Assembly (NCBI GenBank): GCA_003446665.1
Contig: DMCT01000152.1
Coordinates: forward strand, 1 to 5,748
DNA length: 5,748 nucleotides
DNA from: Synergistaceae bacterium
GTDB lineage: Bacteria; Synergistota; Synergistia; Synergistales; Thermovirgaceae
Direction of reading: 5' to 3'
Shown here: piece after piece, positions 1-5,748 of the stretch
Layout: each line of letters starts with the position of its first letter
Numbering within the stretch: the stretch's first letter is position 1
Made by a program: the position numbers and the translations under genes
Notes under the pieces: generated by a model
The model's input: only the letters and a program-made list of their open reading frames with translations
Database searches by the model: none
What the model was told of the DNA's origin: nothing

Positions 1-55
1 ACGATGGCTCGAAGAGGCGGTGGGCGCGAAAAGAAGCACAACAGGTAAAGCCTGA
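1..55 (+). CDS. Possible 3' end of an upstream gene (perhaps methylmalonyl-CoA mutase B12-binding subunit)
   Basis: Reading from base 2, the frame gives RWLEEAVGAKRSTTGKA and then TGA at 53-55, 21 bases before the meaB start. The first residues look like the end of an amphipathic helix followed by a short polar tail, which would suit the C-terminus of a B12-binding (Rossmann-like) domain. The mutase small subunit or C-terminal domain gene often lies directly upstream of meaB, so this is the most natural identity. Only 17 codons are visible and no diagnostic motif is among them. The other two frames also stop just before meaB (TAA at 46-48 and at 68-70), so even the choice of frame is uncertain. 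The identification is inference from context. Confidence 0.3.
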   Translation, partial: RWLEEAVGAKRSTTGKA

Positions 56-76
56 AGGTAAGGGCGGATAAATATT

Positions 77-1018
77 ATGGAAAAACTCGTAGAAAAGGCA
101 TTAGAGGGCGACCCGAGGTCGATGGCGCGACTGATAAGCATGGTCGAAAGTGAATCTCCCTTCGCCGAGAACCTTATGAAGGCCGTTTATCCCTATTCCG
201 GAAAGGCTCATATCATCGGCGTTACAGGAAGCCCCGGTTCGGGAAAGAGTACCCTTTTGGACAAACTTATCGGGGAATTGAAGAAAAAAGGCAAGACCGT
301 AGGAGTAATTGCCGTTGACCCGTCAAGTCCTTTCAGCGGTGGCGCGGTTCTCGGTGACAGGCTGAGGATGCAGGGACATTCCCTCGACAGGGATGTTTTT
401 ATACGCAGCATGGGTACGAGAGGATCCCTTGGAGGACTCAGCAGGGCAACCTATGAAGCTGCTCTTATACTGGATGCCTGCGGGAAGGATGTCGTTTTGA
501 TAGAGACGGTAGGCGTGGGGCAATCCGAAATCGACATCGTGAAAATAGCCGATACGGTCTGTCTTGTGCTGGTTCCGGGAATGGGTGACGACATCCAGGT
601 TATGAAAGCGGGCATCATGGAGATCGCCGATATTTTCGTTGTGAACAAGTCTGACAAGGAAGGCGCCGAAAGAGTTGCCACGGAGGTTAACATGATGCTC
701 GACCTCCTGCCTGATCGGACATGGAGACCCCCGGTCGTTTCGACTGTTGCGGAGCGTGGAGAGGGTATAGACGCCTTGTGCGGCAAGATAGAGGAACACC
801 GCAATCATCTTAAGGAAACCGACGAAGGCCGCAAGCGTAAATACTACCGTCTGGAGGTCGAAGTGGAGGAAATCCTTTCCAGGGAAATCGCGCGCATAGT
901 AGAGCGGGCCTGGGAAGAAGAGAGGACCACCGAACTTCTTGAGAAACTTGCCGACAGGAAGATCGACCCTTATACAGTTGCTGGATCACTTATAGACAGG
1001 GTCCTTGGTAGAGACTGA
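77..1018 (+). CDS. meaB: MeaB/MMAA-family GTPase, methylmalonyl-CoA mutase chaperone
   Basis: Cytoplasmic G3E-class P-loop GTPase of 313 residues, close to the usual 310-330 for the family (MeaB, E. coli YgfD/ArgK, human MMAA). Family members gate loading of adenosylcobalamin into methylmalonyl-CoA mutase and protect or reactivate the enzyme using GTP. Visible motifs are the Walker A loop GSPGSGKST (51-59), the family signature [18 protein letters not shown] (81-98), the switch segment ETVGVGQSE (143-151) and the guanine-specificity motif NKSD (190-193). A charged helical C-terminus (about 245-313) matches the dimerisation arm. All GTPase motifs are intact. The ATG at 77 has a G-rich Shine-Dalgarno (about 63-68) eight bases upstream. 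Such proteins were formerly labelled 'LAO/AO transport system ATPase' or ArgK; the motifs and present knowledge favour the mutase role. The mutase itself is not in the window, apart from a possible few codons at the left edge. Confidence 0.95.
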   Translation: MEKLVEKALEGDPRSMARLISMVESESPFAENLMKAVYPYSGKAHIIGVTGSPGSGKSTLLDKLIGELKKKGKTVGVIAVDPSSPFSGGAVLGDRLRMQGHSLDRDVFIRSMGTRGSLGGLSRATYEAALILDACGKDVVLIETVGVGQSEIDIVKIADTVCLVLVPGMGDDIQVMKAGIMEIADIFVVNKSDKEGAERVATEVNMMLDLLPDRTWRPPVVSTVAERGEGIDALCGKIEEHRNHLKETDEGRKRKYYRLEVEVEEILSREIARIVERAWEEERTTELLEKLADRKIDPYTVAGSLIDRVLGRD

Positions 1019-1062
1019 AAAAGGTCCCAGGTCGGTGTTTCCGGCAAAGGGCCAGGGGCGAG

Positions 1063-1070
1063 AAAGGGGA
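1063..1070 (+). promoter_or_regulatory. Shine-Dalgarno site setting the rpiB-upp start
   Basis: AAAGGGGA lies six bases before the ATG at 1077. It decides the start against an upstream in-frame TTG at 1005, which lies inside the end of meaB, lacks such a site, and would add 24 residues that do not resemble an RpiB N-terminus. RpiB proteins normally begin within a few residues of the SDHAG motif, as they do from 1077. Confidence 0.75.
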
Positions 1071-1076
1071 TATGTC

Positions 1077-2180
1077 ATGCGTGTCGTGTTGGGATCGGAT
1101 CATGCGGGATTTGAGCTCAAGGAAAAGGTAAAGGAAACCCTGACTTCGATGAAAGACATCGTAGTGTCGGACTACGGAACCGACAATGCTGAAACGCCTG
1201 TGGATTATCCGGACATCGCCCGTGAAGTTGCAATGACCGTCGCCGGCGGCAAGGCTGACAAGGGGCTCCTTTTTTGCGGGACAGGTATCGGTATGTCCAT
1301 TGCGGCCAACAAGGTTCCCGGCGCTTATGCGGCGCATGTTTGCTGCGAGGAAACGGCCCGGCTGAGCAGGGCACACAATAATTCCAATATTCTGGCACTG
1401 GGCGGAAGGACTACAGACCACGAGAAAGCGCTTGAAATCGTTCGCATCTGGCTTGAAACACCCTTCGAATGGGATCGCCATCTCAACAGGTTTCGCAAGA
1501 TACAGTTATTCGAAGAGGAAACGGGGCGAGCGCTCGCCGGAAAGGATTCGACGGGACGACTGGTAACGTTCGAACATCCGCTTATCAAGCATAAAATAGG
1601 TATGATTCGTGATGAAACCACTCCGGTCAAGGTTTTTCGCGAACTGGTCCAGGAAATTGCAGGTCTTATGGTATACGAAATCACCAGGGATCTTCCCCTT
1701 GAATCAGTCCGGGTCAAGACGCCGATAACAGAAGCCCAGGCGTGGTCTCTAGCCGGCAAGAAAATGGCCGTTATACCCATACTGCGCGCCGGGCTCGGAA
1801 TGGTGGATGGCATCCTTCAGCTTATCCCAAACGCCAAAGTAGGGCACATAGGCCTTTACAGGGATCCCGAGACCCTTGAGCCTGTGGAGTATTATTGCAA
1901 GCTGCCGGGTGATATCGAGGAACGTGACATTTACATCGTTGATCCCATGCTCGCGACTGGAGGTTCGGCTGCGGCGGCGATCGACCTCGTAAAACGACGC
2001 GGAGGTCGCAGGATAGCCCTTGTTTCCCTGATAGCGGCTCCCGAGGGAGTAGAAAAAGTGCATTCCCGGCACCCCGAAGTGGACATTTTCGCTGCCGCCC
2101 TGGACAGCCATCTAAACGATCACGGCTATATAGTACCTGGTCTTGGTGATGCGGGAGACAGGCTCTTTGGCACCAAGTAG
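1077..2180 (+). CDS. Fused ribose-5-phosphate isomerase B - uracil phosphoribosyltransferase
   Basis: A single 367-residue frame with two complete enzymes. Residues 1-145 are RpiB, which interconverts ribulose-5-P and ribose-5-P: SDHAGF (7-12, with D8 and H9), the catalytic-cysteine loop [14 protein letters not shown] (66-79, Cys67), HNN (100-102) and the phosphate-binding DRHLNR (133-138). Residues 160-367 are Upp, which makes UMP from uracil and PRPP: the FEHPLIKHK start (165-173), RDE (178-180), ILRAGLGM (235-242), the PRPP loop DPMLATGGS (289-297) and the uracil-binding C-terminus [13 protein letters not shown] (350-362). Each part has about the normal length of the stand-alone enzyme (roughly 145 and 208 residues), joined by a polar linker of about 15. 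No in-frame ATG, GTG or TTG occurs between codon 141 and the ATG at codon 176, which is already inside the Upp core, so separate translation of Upp looks unlikely. Both activities are expected to be intact and cytoplasmic. A lost stop codon through sequencing error remains possible. Confidence 0.93.
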   Translation: MRVVLGSDHAGFELKEKVKETLTSMKDIVVSDYGTDNAETPVDYPDIAREVAMTVAGGKADKGLLFCGTGIGMSIAANKVPGAYAAHVCCEETARLSRAHNNSNILALGGRTTDHEKALEIVRIWLETPFEWDRHLNRFRKIQLFEEETGRALAGKDSTGRLVTFEHPLIKHKIGMIRDETTPVKVFRELVQEIAGLMVYEITRDLPLESVRVKTPITEAQAWSLAGKKMAVIPILRAGLGMVDGILQLIPNAKVGHIGLYRDPETLEPVEYYCKLPGDIEERDIYIVDPMLATGGSAAAAIDLVKRRGGRRIALVSLIAAPEGVEKVHSRHPEVDIFAAALDSHLNDHGYIVPGLGDAGDRLFGTK

Positions 2181-2192
2181 CGCTTGAGAGTT

Positions 2193-2199
2193 GGGAGGA
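2193..2199 (+). promoter_or_regulatory. Shine-Dalgarno site setting a GTG start for the WecA-like gene
   Basis: GGGAGGA stands five bases before GTG at 2205. The alternative in-frame TTG at 2184, only three bases after the preceding stop, has no such site upstream and lies upstream of this one. The GTG is therefore preferred, leaving a 24-base gap between the two genes and suggesting co-transcription. Confidence 0.8.
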
Positions 2200-2204
2200 C
2201 TAAG

Positions 2205-3107
2205 GTGTCGGAAAGGACAGTCCATTTGTTGCAACTCGTTTCGACAGGAACGGCTTTTTTCATATGGGCCTTTCTGCTGACTCCTTTTTCGATCAGCTTG
2301 TCCGAACGCTACCGCATAATGGACGCCCCAGGAGGACGCAAACAGCACAAAGGCACCATACCCCGTGGTTCAGGAGTCGTCTTTTGGGTAGGTTACCTTC
2401 TTCTTGCCCTTTTGTTTTTCGGGACCATAAAGGAAATCAGGATCATAGCTACCGGTGCGACGCTGGTTTTTTTACTGGGGTATATGGACGACATGAAAGG
2501 CCTTTCTGCGGGAGGCAGACTCGTTGGGCATTTCACGGCCTCCTTGCTGGTAGTAGCCTTTACGCCCTTTCCTTCGTTGCTTAAGGTCCTGCTGCTTTTC
2601 TGGATAGCCGGTGGTATCAGTGCCTATAACCTGATAGATGGCATGAACGGCCTTGCACTGGTGGTCTTTTTTATTACCACCCTTTTCGGGATGGCTTTAG
2701 GGCGACTTGCATGGTGGGTCCCACTGGGCGCTATGGCACTCGGGATGTTTTACTGGAATTTTCCGGTGGCGAGAACCTTTCTCGGGGACGGGGGAAGCAC
2801 CCTGCTAGGCTTTTTGTGCATGTCTCAATTAAGCATGGATTGCGGTGTGTTTTTTGCAAAAACGCCTGTTCCGGTTCTTTTTGCCGTTCTCTTTTTGATC
2901 GGCGGCGTTCCCTTCATTGATACGGCGGTATCTATTTTGAGGCGGGTACTTTCAGGAAAATCGCCATTCACTCCTGACAGGGGACATATTCATCATCGGC
3001 TCCTGGACAAGGGCGTTTCACAAACGGCCGTTCTACTCCTCCTTTCAGCGGCACACGGGCTTTGCATTGCTGGCGGATATGTGTTACTTGTCGTTGCAGG
3101 ATCCTGA
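2205..3107 (+). CDS. wecA: WecA/TagO-family undecaprenyl-phosphate HexNAc-1-phosphate transferase
   Basis: Polytopic inner-membrane enzyme of the MraY/WecA/TagO superfamily, 300 residues from the GTG start. It should move a sugar-1-phosphate, most likely GlcNAc-1-P from UDP-GlcNAc, onto undecaprenyl phosphate, the first step of lipid-linked surface polysaccharide synthesis. Motifs in order: DAPGGRKQHKGTIPRGSG (40-57); the Mg-binding aspartate pair in GYMDDMKGL (92-100); NLIDGMNGLA (142-151); FLGDGGSTLLGF (192-203); and PDRGHIHHRLLDKG (257-270), whose HIHH is typical of the WecA/TagO branch and not of MraY. I count about ten hydrophobic segments by eye. Only one, about 272-298, follows the HIHH loop, and the protein is shorter than E. 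coli WecA (367) or B. subtilis TagO (about 358), with the shortfall mostly after the HIHH motif. The true sugar and acceptor are inferred; the wecB gene next door supports a UDP-GlcNAc pathway. Confidence 0.92.
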   Translation: MSERTVHLLQLVSTGTAFFIWAFLLTPFSISLSERYRIMDAPGGRKQHKGTIPRGSGVVFWVGYLLLALLFFGTIKEIRIIATGATLVFLLGYMDDMKGLSAGGRLVGHFTASLLVVAFTPFPSLLKVLLLFWIAGGISAYNLIDGMNGLALVVFFITTLFGMALGRLAWWVPLGAMALGMFYWNFPVARTFLGDGGSTLLGFLCMSQLSMDCGVFFAKTPVPVLFAVLFLIGGVPFIDTAVSILRRVLSGKSPFTPDRGHIHHRLLDKGVSQTAVLLLLSAAHGLCIAGGYVLLVVAGS

Positions 3108-3129
3108 AAGAAACGGAAGTGTCTTCAAG

Positions 3130-4287
3130 ATGGAAGTCAAACACTGTATTTGCTGTGTTGTTGGAACGAGACCCGAGGCAATAAAGATGGCACCGGTGAT
3201 CCGGGCTCTTAAAGAAGAAAAATGGGCGGATCCTTTTGTACTGGCGACTGGACAACATATGGACATGCTCAGGCAGGCCTTGTGCTATTTCGGTATACGT
3301 TCCGATCTTGATCTTTCGATAATGAAGGAAAACCAGACGCTGGACTATATAACCACGTCGGTATTGCTAAAAGTTGGTGAGGTTCTTGATGAACTGAAGC
3401 CGTCGCTGGTGCTGGTCCACGGCGATACAACCACCACGATGGCGGCTTCTCTGGCTGCCTTTTACAGGAATGTGCCCATTGGTCACGTTGAGGCCGGTTT
3501 GCGTAGCGGAAATATCAGGCTACCCTTTCCGGAGGAACTGAATCGCATTATTGCGGACAGAACCGCTTCGATTTTCTTTGCTCCTACCGAGGGTGCCAAG
3601 AAAAACCTGATTGCCGAAGGTGCGCCCGAAGATGCAGTGCTCGTGACAGGCAATACGGTAATAGATGCCCTTAAATGGACCATGGAGCATACTCTTTCGC
3701 CAAGTGAAGAAAGGCTTCTTGAAATCCCCGCAAAAGCAAGAATCCTCCTTGTGACGGCACACAGACGAGAATCCTTGGGGAAACCGCTCGTTCGTATAAC
3801 CAACGCTGTTTCGAGGATAGTATCGGAACACGAGGATCTTTGGGCTGTTGTCCCCATGCACAAGAACCCGGAGGTTCGCAAGGTGTTCCAGGAAAAACTG
3901 GGAAGGTCGGAAAGAGTTCTCCTTTGCGACCCCTTGGGTTACCCTGATTTCGTCTGGATCATGAAAAAGAGCACCCTTGTTTTGACCGATAGCGGAGGCA
4001 TTCAGGAAGAAACAACCTATCTTGGAGTGCCGACTCTGGTAATGAGGGATGTTACGGAGCGGCCCGAAGCTGTTTCCTATGGAACGGCATTTCTTGTAGG
4101 TACCGATGAAAATGCCATAGCCCATAAGGCTAAAATGATATTATCAGAAGAGATAAAACCGGAGTTCGGTCGCAAGAAAGGAATCGAGGAACCTTTTGGA
4201 GAAGGGTTGGCTTCACGGAAAATCATCGATGGTCTGGCAGATTTTCTGAAAGGATCAAGCGTAAAAGAAAACCGGTTCGGTAATTGA
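3130..4287 (+). CDS. wecB: UDP-N-acetylglucosamine 2-epimerase (non-hydrolysing)
   Basis: Cytoplasmic GT-B-fold epimerase (also called MnaA), 385 residues, close to the 370-390 of the family. It interconverts UDP-GlcNAc and UDP-ManNAc for surface polymers. Motifs: GTRPEAIKMAPV (12-23), HGDTTTT (97-103), GHVEAGLRS (118-126), PFPEELNR (132-139), TAHRRES (209-215, containing the conserved active-site His211), TDSGGIQEE (286-294) and TERPEA (309-314). The His loop reads HRRES where HRREN is more usual. The ATG at 3130 is chosen because it puts the usual very short segment before GTRPEA; a weak GGAAG (3115-3119) lies ten bases upstream. The frame is open further left to a TTG at 3067 that would overlap the wecA end, but those residues do not look like WecB. 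No UDP-ManNAc dehydrogenase (wecC) is visible in the window. The gap to wecA is 22 bases, so joint transcription is likely. Confidence 0.95.
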   Translation: MEVKHCICCVVGTRPEAIKMAPVIRALKEEKWADPFVLATGQHMDMLRQALCYFGIRSDLDLSIMKENQTLDYITTSVLLKVGEVLDELKPSLVLVHGDTTTTMAASLAAFYRNVPIGHVEAGLRSGNIRLPFPEELNRIIADRTASIFFAPTEGAKKNLIAEGAPEDAVLVTGNTVIDALKWTMEHTLSPSEERLLEIPAKARILLVTAHRRESLGKPLVRITNAVSRIVSEHEDLWAVVPMHKNPEVRKVFQEKLGRSERVLLCDPLGYPDFVWIMKKSTLVLTDSGGIQEETTYLGVPTLVMRDVTERPEAVSYGTAFLVGTDENAIAHKAKMILSEEIKPEFGRKKGIEEPFGEGLASRKIIDGLADFLKGSSVKENRFGN

Positions 4288-4308
4288 ATTTTTCCGACAC
4301 GTTAGAAT

Positions 4309-4315
4309 GAGGTGG
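4309..4315 (+). promoter_or_regulatory. Shine-Dalgarno site favouring a TTG start for murA
   Basis: GAGGTGG is followed by a five-T spacer and then TTG at 4321. Two other in-frame starts are poorer: GTG at 4312 lies inside this site, and ATG at 4333 is 17 bases away. The TTG also gives an N-terminus of the normal MurA length before the RPLSG motif. The 33 bases between wecB and murA (4288-4320) otherwise contain no clear hairpin terminator or promoter that I can see. Confidence 0.65.
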
Positions 4316-4320
4316 TTTTT

Positions 4321-5604
4321 TTGCAGTATAAAATGGTAATAAACGGTAAAAGGCCACTATCCGGCAGTGTGCGTGCCCAGGGGGCCAAAAACGCCGCCCT
4401 GCCGGTTTTGGCTGCATCGATTCTTTTAAAGGGTGAGACCCTGGAAATCAGGCGAGTGCCTAAACTCCATGACGTTTTCACCATGGCCGACCTGTTGCGT
4501 CACCTGGGCGCGGAGGTCAAGTATCAAAACAATACTGTAAAAATATCGGTACCCGACGAACTCGCCTGGGATACGCCAAAAGCGCTTGTCAGGAAGATGA
4601 GGGCCTCTTCCCTGGTACTTGGGCCCTTGCTCGCCAGGACGGGCCGGGCCGTACTGCCATTGCCTGGAGGGTGCGCCATTGGGAGCCGACCCATTGACCT
4701 TCACCTGAAAGGACTGGCGAAGCTTGGCGCGGATATACAGTTGGAACATGGAGCTGTGCAAGCCAGAGCGAAAGGCCTCAAGGGAGCGAAAATATATCTT
4801 GATTTCCCTTCCGTTGGAGCTACGGAAAACATTATGATGGCGGCCGTTTTCGCCAAGGGTGAGACTATCATCGAAAACGCGGCGCGCGAACCTGAGATCG
4901 TCAACCTTTCGGAAGCGTTAAAGGCTATGGGGTGCAAAATAGATGGAGTCGGTACCGGAACCATTCATCTCGAGGGAGTGGATTCGCTCGGCGGGACGGC
5001 TATAGACATAATACCCGACCGTATCGAGGCCAGCACGTTCCTTTTGGCCGGGGCTATCACCAGGGGAATAGTTACCGTAACGGGCGTGATACCGGAACAT
5101 TTGGATGCCATTATCGCAAAGCTCGAAGAAGCCGGAATCGGATTGGAAATTGGAGAGGACACAGTTACCGTAAAAGCTGAGGAACCTTTGAAAAGTGTTT
5201 CGCTGAAAACGCTTCCATATCCGGGTTTCCCCACAGACGTGCAGCCACAGTTCACTGCCTTCATGTCCACCACGAAAGGGACGAGTGTAATCCAGGAGAG
5301 TGTTTTCGAATCGCGTTTTTCTCACGTGAGCGAACTCAAGAAGATGGGTGCTCAAATAGAGTTACAGGGCAACACAGCGGTCGTAACCGGGACTGATCAG
5401 TTGAAAGGCGCCGAGGTCCGTGCCACGGACCTCAGGGCGGGTGCATCTCTGGTCCTTGCAGGGCTTGCCGCAGAAGATGAAACGGTGGTATACGGGCTGG
5501 GACATATCTGGCGTGGTTACGAAGGGTTCGACGAAAAGATACGGAATCTTGGGGGCAAGGTGCAAGTCCAGCTTTCCGATGAAAATGGCGAACCCAAGTG
5601 GTAG
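4321..5604 (+). CDS. murA: UDP-N-acetylglucosamine 1-carboxyvinyltransferase
   Basis: First committed enzyme of peptidoglycan synthesis. It transfers enolpyruvate from phosphoenolpyruvate to UDP-GlcNAc in the cytoplasm. With the TTG start it has 427 residues, a normal length (E. coli 419), with the two-domain EPSP-synthase fold. Visible motifs: RPLSGSVRAQGAKNAALP (11-28, with the substrate-binding pair K23-N24), the mobile active-site loop LPLPGGCAIGSRPIDLHLKGL (112-132) carrying the nucleophile Cys118, FPSVGATENIMMAA (162-175), FPTDVQPQ (303-310, with Asp306, the equivalent of E. coli D305) and GHIWRGYEGFDEKIRNLGG (394-412, with Arg398). Cys118 rather than Asp predicts sensitivity to fosfomycin at the target level. 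The last motif has Trp397 where Asp is usual (HIDRGYE). The protein is followed after 31 bases by the next gene, suggesting continued co-transcription. It shares the substrate UDP-GlcNAc with the two genes upstream. Confidence 0.96.
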   Translation: MQYKMVINGKRPLSGSVRAQGAKNAALPVLAASILLKGETLEIRRVPKLHDVFTMADLLRHLGAEVKYQNNTVKISVPDELAWDTPKALVRKMRASSLVLGPLLARTGRAVLPLPGGCAIGSRPIDLHLKGLAKLGADIQLEHGAVQARAKGLKGAKIYLDFPSVGATENIMMAAVFAKGETIIENAAREPEIVNLSEALKAMGCKIDGVGTGTIHLEGVDSLGGTAIDIIPDRIEASTFLLAGAITRGIVTVTGVIPEHLDAIIAKLEEAGIGLEIGEDTVTVKAEEPLKSVSLKTLPYPGFPTDVQPQFTAFMSTTKGTSVIQESVFESRFSHVSELKKMGAQIELQGNTAVVTGTDQLKGAEVRATDLRAGASLVLAGLAAEDETVVYGLGHIWRGYEGFDEKIRNLGGKVQVQLSDENGEPKW

Positions 5605-5621
5605 CGGGCCGATAGGCCTTC

Positions 5622-5629
5622 GGAGGTGA
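5622..5629 (+). promoter_or_regulatory. Strong Shine-Dalgarno site before the last gene
   Basis: GGAGGTGA is an eight-base match to the 16S anti-Shine-Dalgarno sequence. Two GTG codons follow in frame, at 5633 and 5636, with spacers of three and six bases. The six-base spacer favours 5636. The site lies 17 bases after the murA stop. Confidence 0.75.
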
Positions 5630-5635
5630 CAGGTG

Positions 5636-5748
5636 GTGTGGTTAAAGAAGATCGTTCGAAAAGGCCTGAATGACGTCGAAAAATACAGGTACGGAAAGCC
5701 TATAGGAGAGTTGGAGAGAGAGCTTGGTTTTGAACAGGTGGTACGTCT
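5636..5748 (+). CDS. hisC: Probable histidinol-phosphate aminotransferase, N-terminal part (runs off the window)
   Basis: The first 37 codons of a gene cut by the right edge, starting at GTG 5636 (or GTG 5633). The visible N-terminus contains the segment YRYGKPIGELERELG (17-31) followed by FEQVVR. This matches the opening of HisC-type fold-I aminotransferases, in which a Y-x-x-GKP-x-x-E-x-x-RELG segment leads into the conserved LASNENP motif, expected immediately after the window end. HisC transfers an amino group from glutamate to imidazole-acetol phosphate using pyridoxal phosphate, in histidine synthesis; some members also act on aromatic amino acids. The PLP lysine and other catalytic residues lie outside the window, so exact substrate specificity cannot be judged. 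No other histidine gene is visible. Confidence 0.75.
   Translation, partial: MWLKKIVRKGLNDVEKYRYGKPIGELERELGFEQVVR

Noticed and set aside
323..808. Minus-strand open frame (about 160 codons) opposite meaB
   Set aside because: Antisense shadow of the conserved GTPase; no recognisable domain or convincing ribosome site noted.
77..1018. Reading the first gene as an arginine/ornithine transport ATPase (ArgK)
   Set aside because: That is an old label for this family; the NKSD and [15 protein letters not shown] motifs mark a MeaB/MMAA GTPase.
1005..1076. Upstream in-frame extension of the RpiB-Upp frame from TTG 1005, overlapping meaB
   Set aside because: The extra 24 residues do not resemble RpiB, and a good Shine-Dalgarno points to ATG 1077.
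2264..2584. Plus-strand frame overlapping the start of the WecA-like gene
   Set aside because: Arg- and Ser-rich translation typical of an out-of-frame reading; the overlapping frame has all the family motifs.
3067..3129. Upstream extension of wecB overlapping the end of the WecA-like gene
   Set aside because: The 21 added residues are not WecB-like; the ATG at 3130 gives the usual short N-terminus before GTRPEA.
3520..4125. Long minus-strand open frame (about 200 codons) opposite wecB
   Set aside because: It is fully antisense to a well-conserved gene, its translation has no recognisable motif and is rich in residues expected from a shadow frame.
5609..5623. Short inverted repeat CCGA...TCGG between murA and the hisC-like gene, touching the ribosome site
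   Set aside because: Only four pairs around a seven-base loop and no T run follows; too weak to call a terminator or regulatory hairpin.

Overview
The window is a tightly packed run of genes, all read left to right. Base composition is roughly half G+C by eye. The layout suggests one or two co-transcribed units of housekeeping genes: five complete genes, the first part of a sixth, and perhaps the last codons of another at the left edge. The longest gap with a confidently called gene on both sides is about 58 bases. I see no tRNA, rRNA, CRISPR array, insertion sequence or clear factor-independent terminator.

Left to right: (1) possible last codons of a gene ending at 55, perhaps the B12-binding subunit of methylmalonyl-CoA mutase; (2) meaB, the G-protein chaperone of that mutase (77-1018); (3) one open frame joining ribose-5-phosphate isomerase B to uracil phosphoribosyltransferase (1077-2180); (4) a WecA/TagO-type polyprenyl-phosphate sugar-1-phosphate transferase (2205-3107); (5) UDP-GlcNAc 2-epimerase, wecB/mnaA (3130-4287); (6) murA (4321-5604); (7) the start of a probable hisC (5636 to the window end).

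The order rpiB, upp, tagO/wecA, wecB resembles a neighbourhood I know from Bacillus/Clostridium-type genomes, where it lies next to the ATP synthase operon. Here rpiB and upp are fused, and murA and hisC follow instead. With meaB (methylmalonyl-CoA/propionate metabolism) and GTG/TTG starts behind strong Shine-Dalgarno sites, this suggests an anaerobic bacterium near the Firmicutes or Synergistota. That is inference from gene content; I cannot confirm the taxon.

Functionally, the middle of the window converges on UDP-GlcNAc. RpiB and Upp feed ribose phosphate and UMP into the uridine nucleotide pool, and WecA, WecB and MurA all use UDP-GlcNAc, for lipid-linked glycan priming, ManNAc supply and peptidoglycan. 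The most notable item is the RpiB-Upp fusion: both halves keep their active-site motifs and there is no usable internal start near the junction. I found no convincing sign of an entirely new system; this is mostly core metabolism with one unusual fusion.
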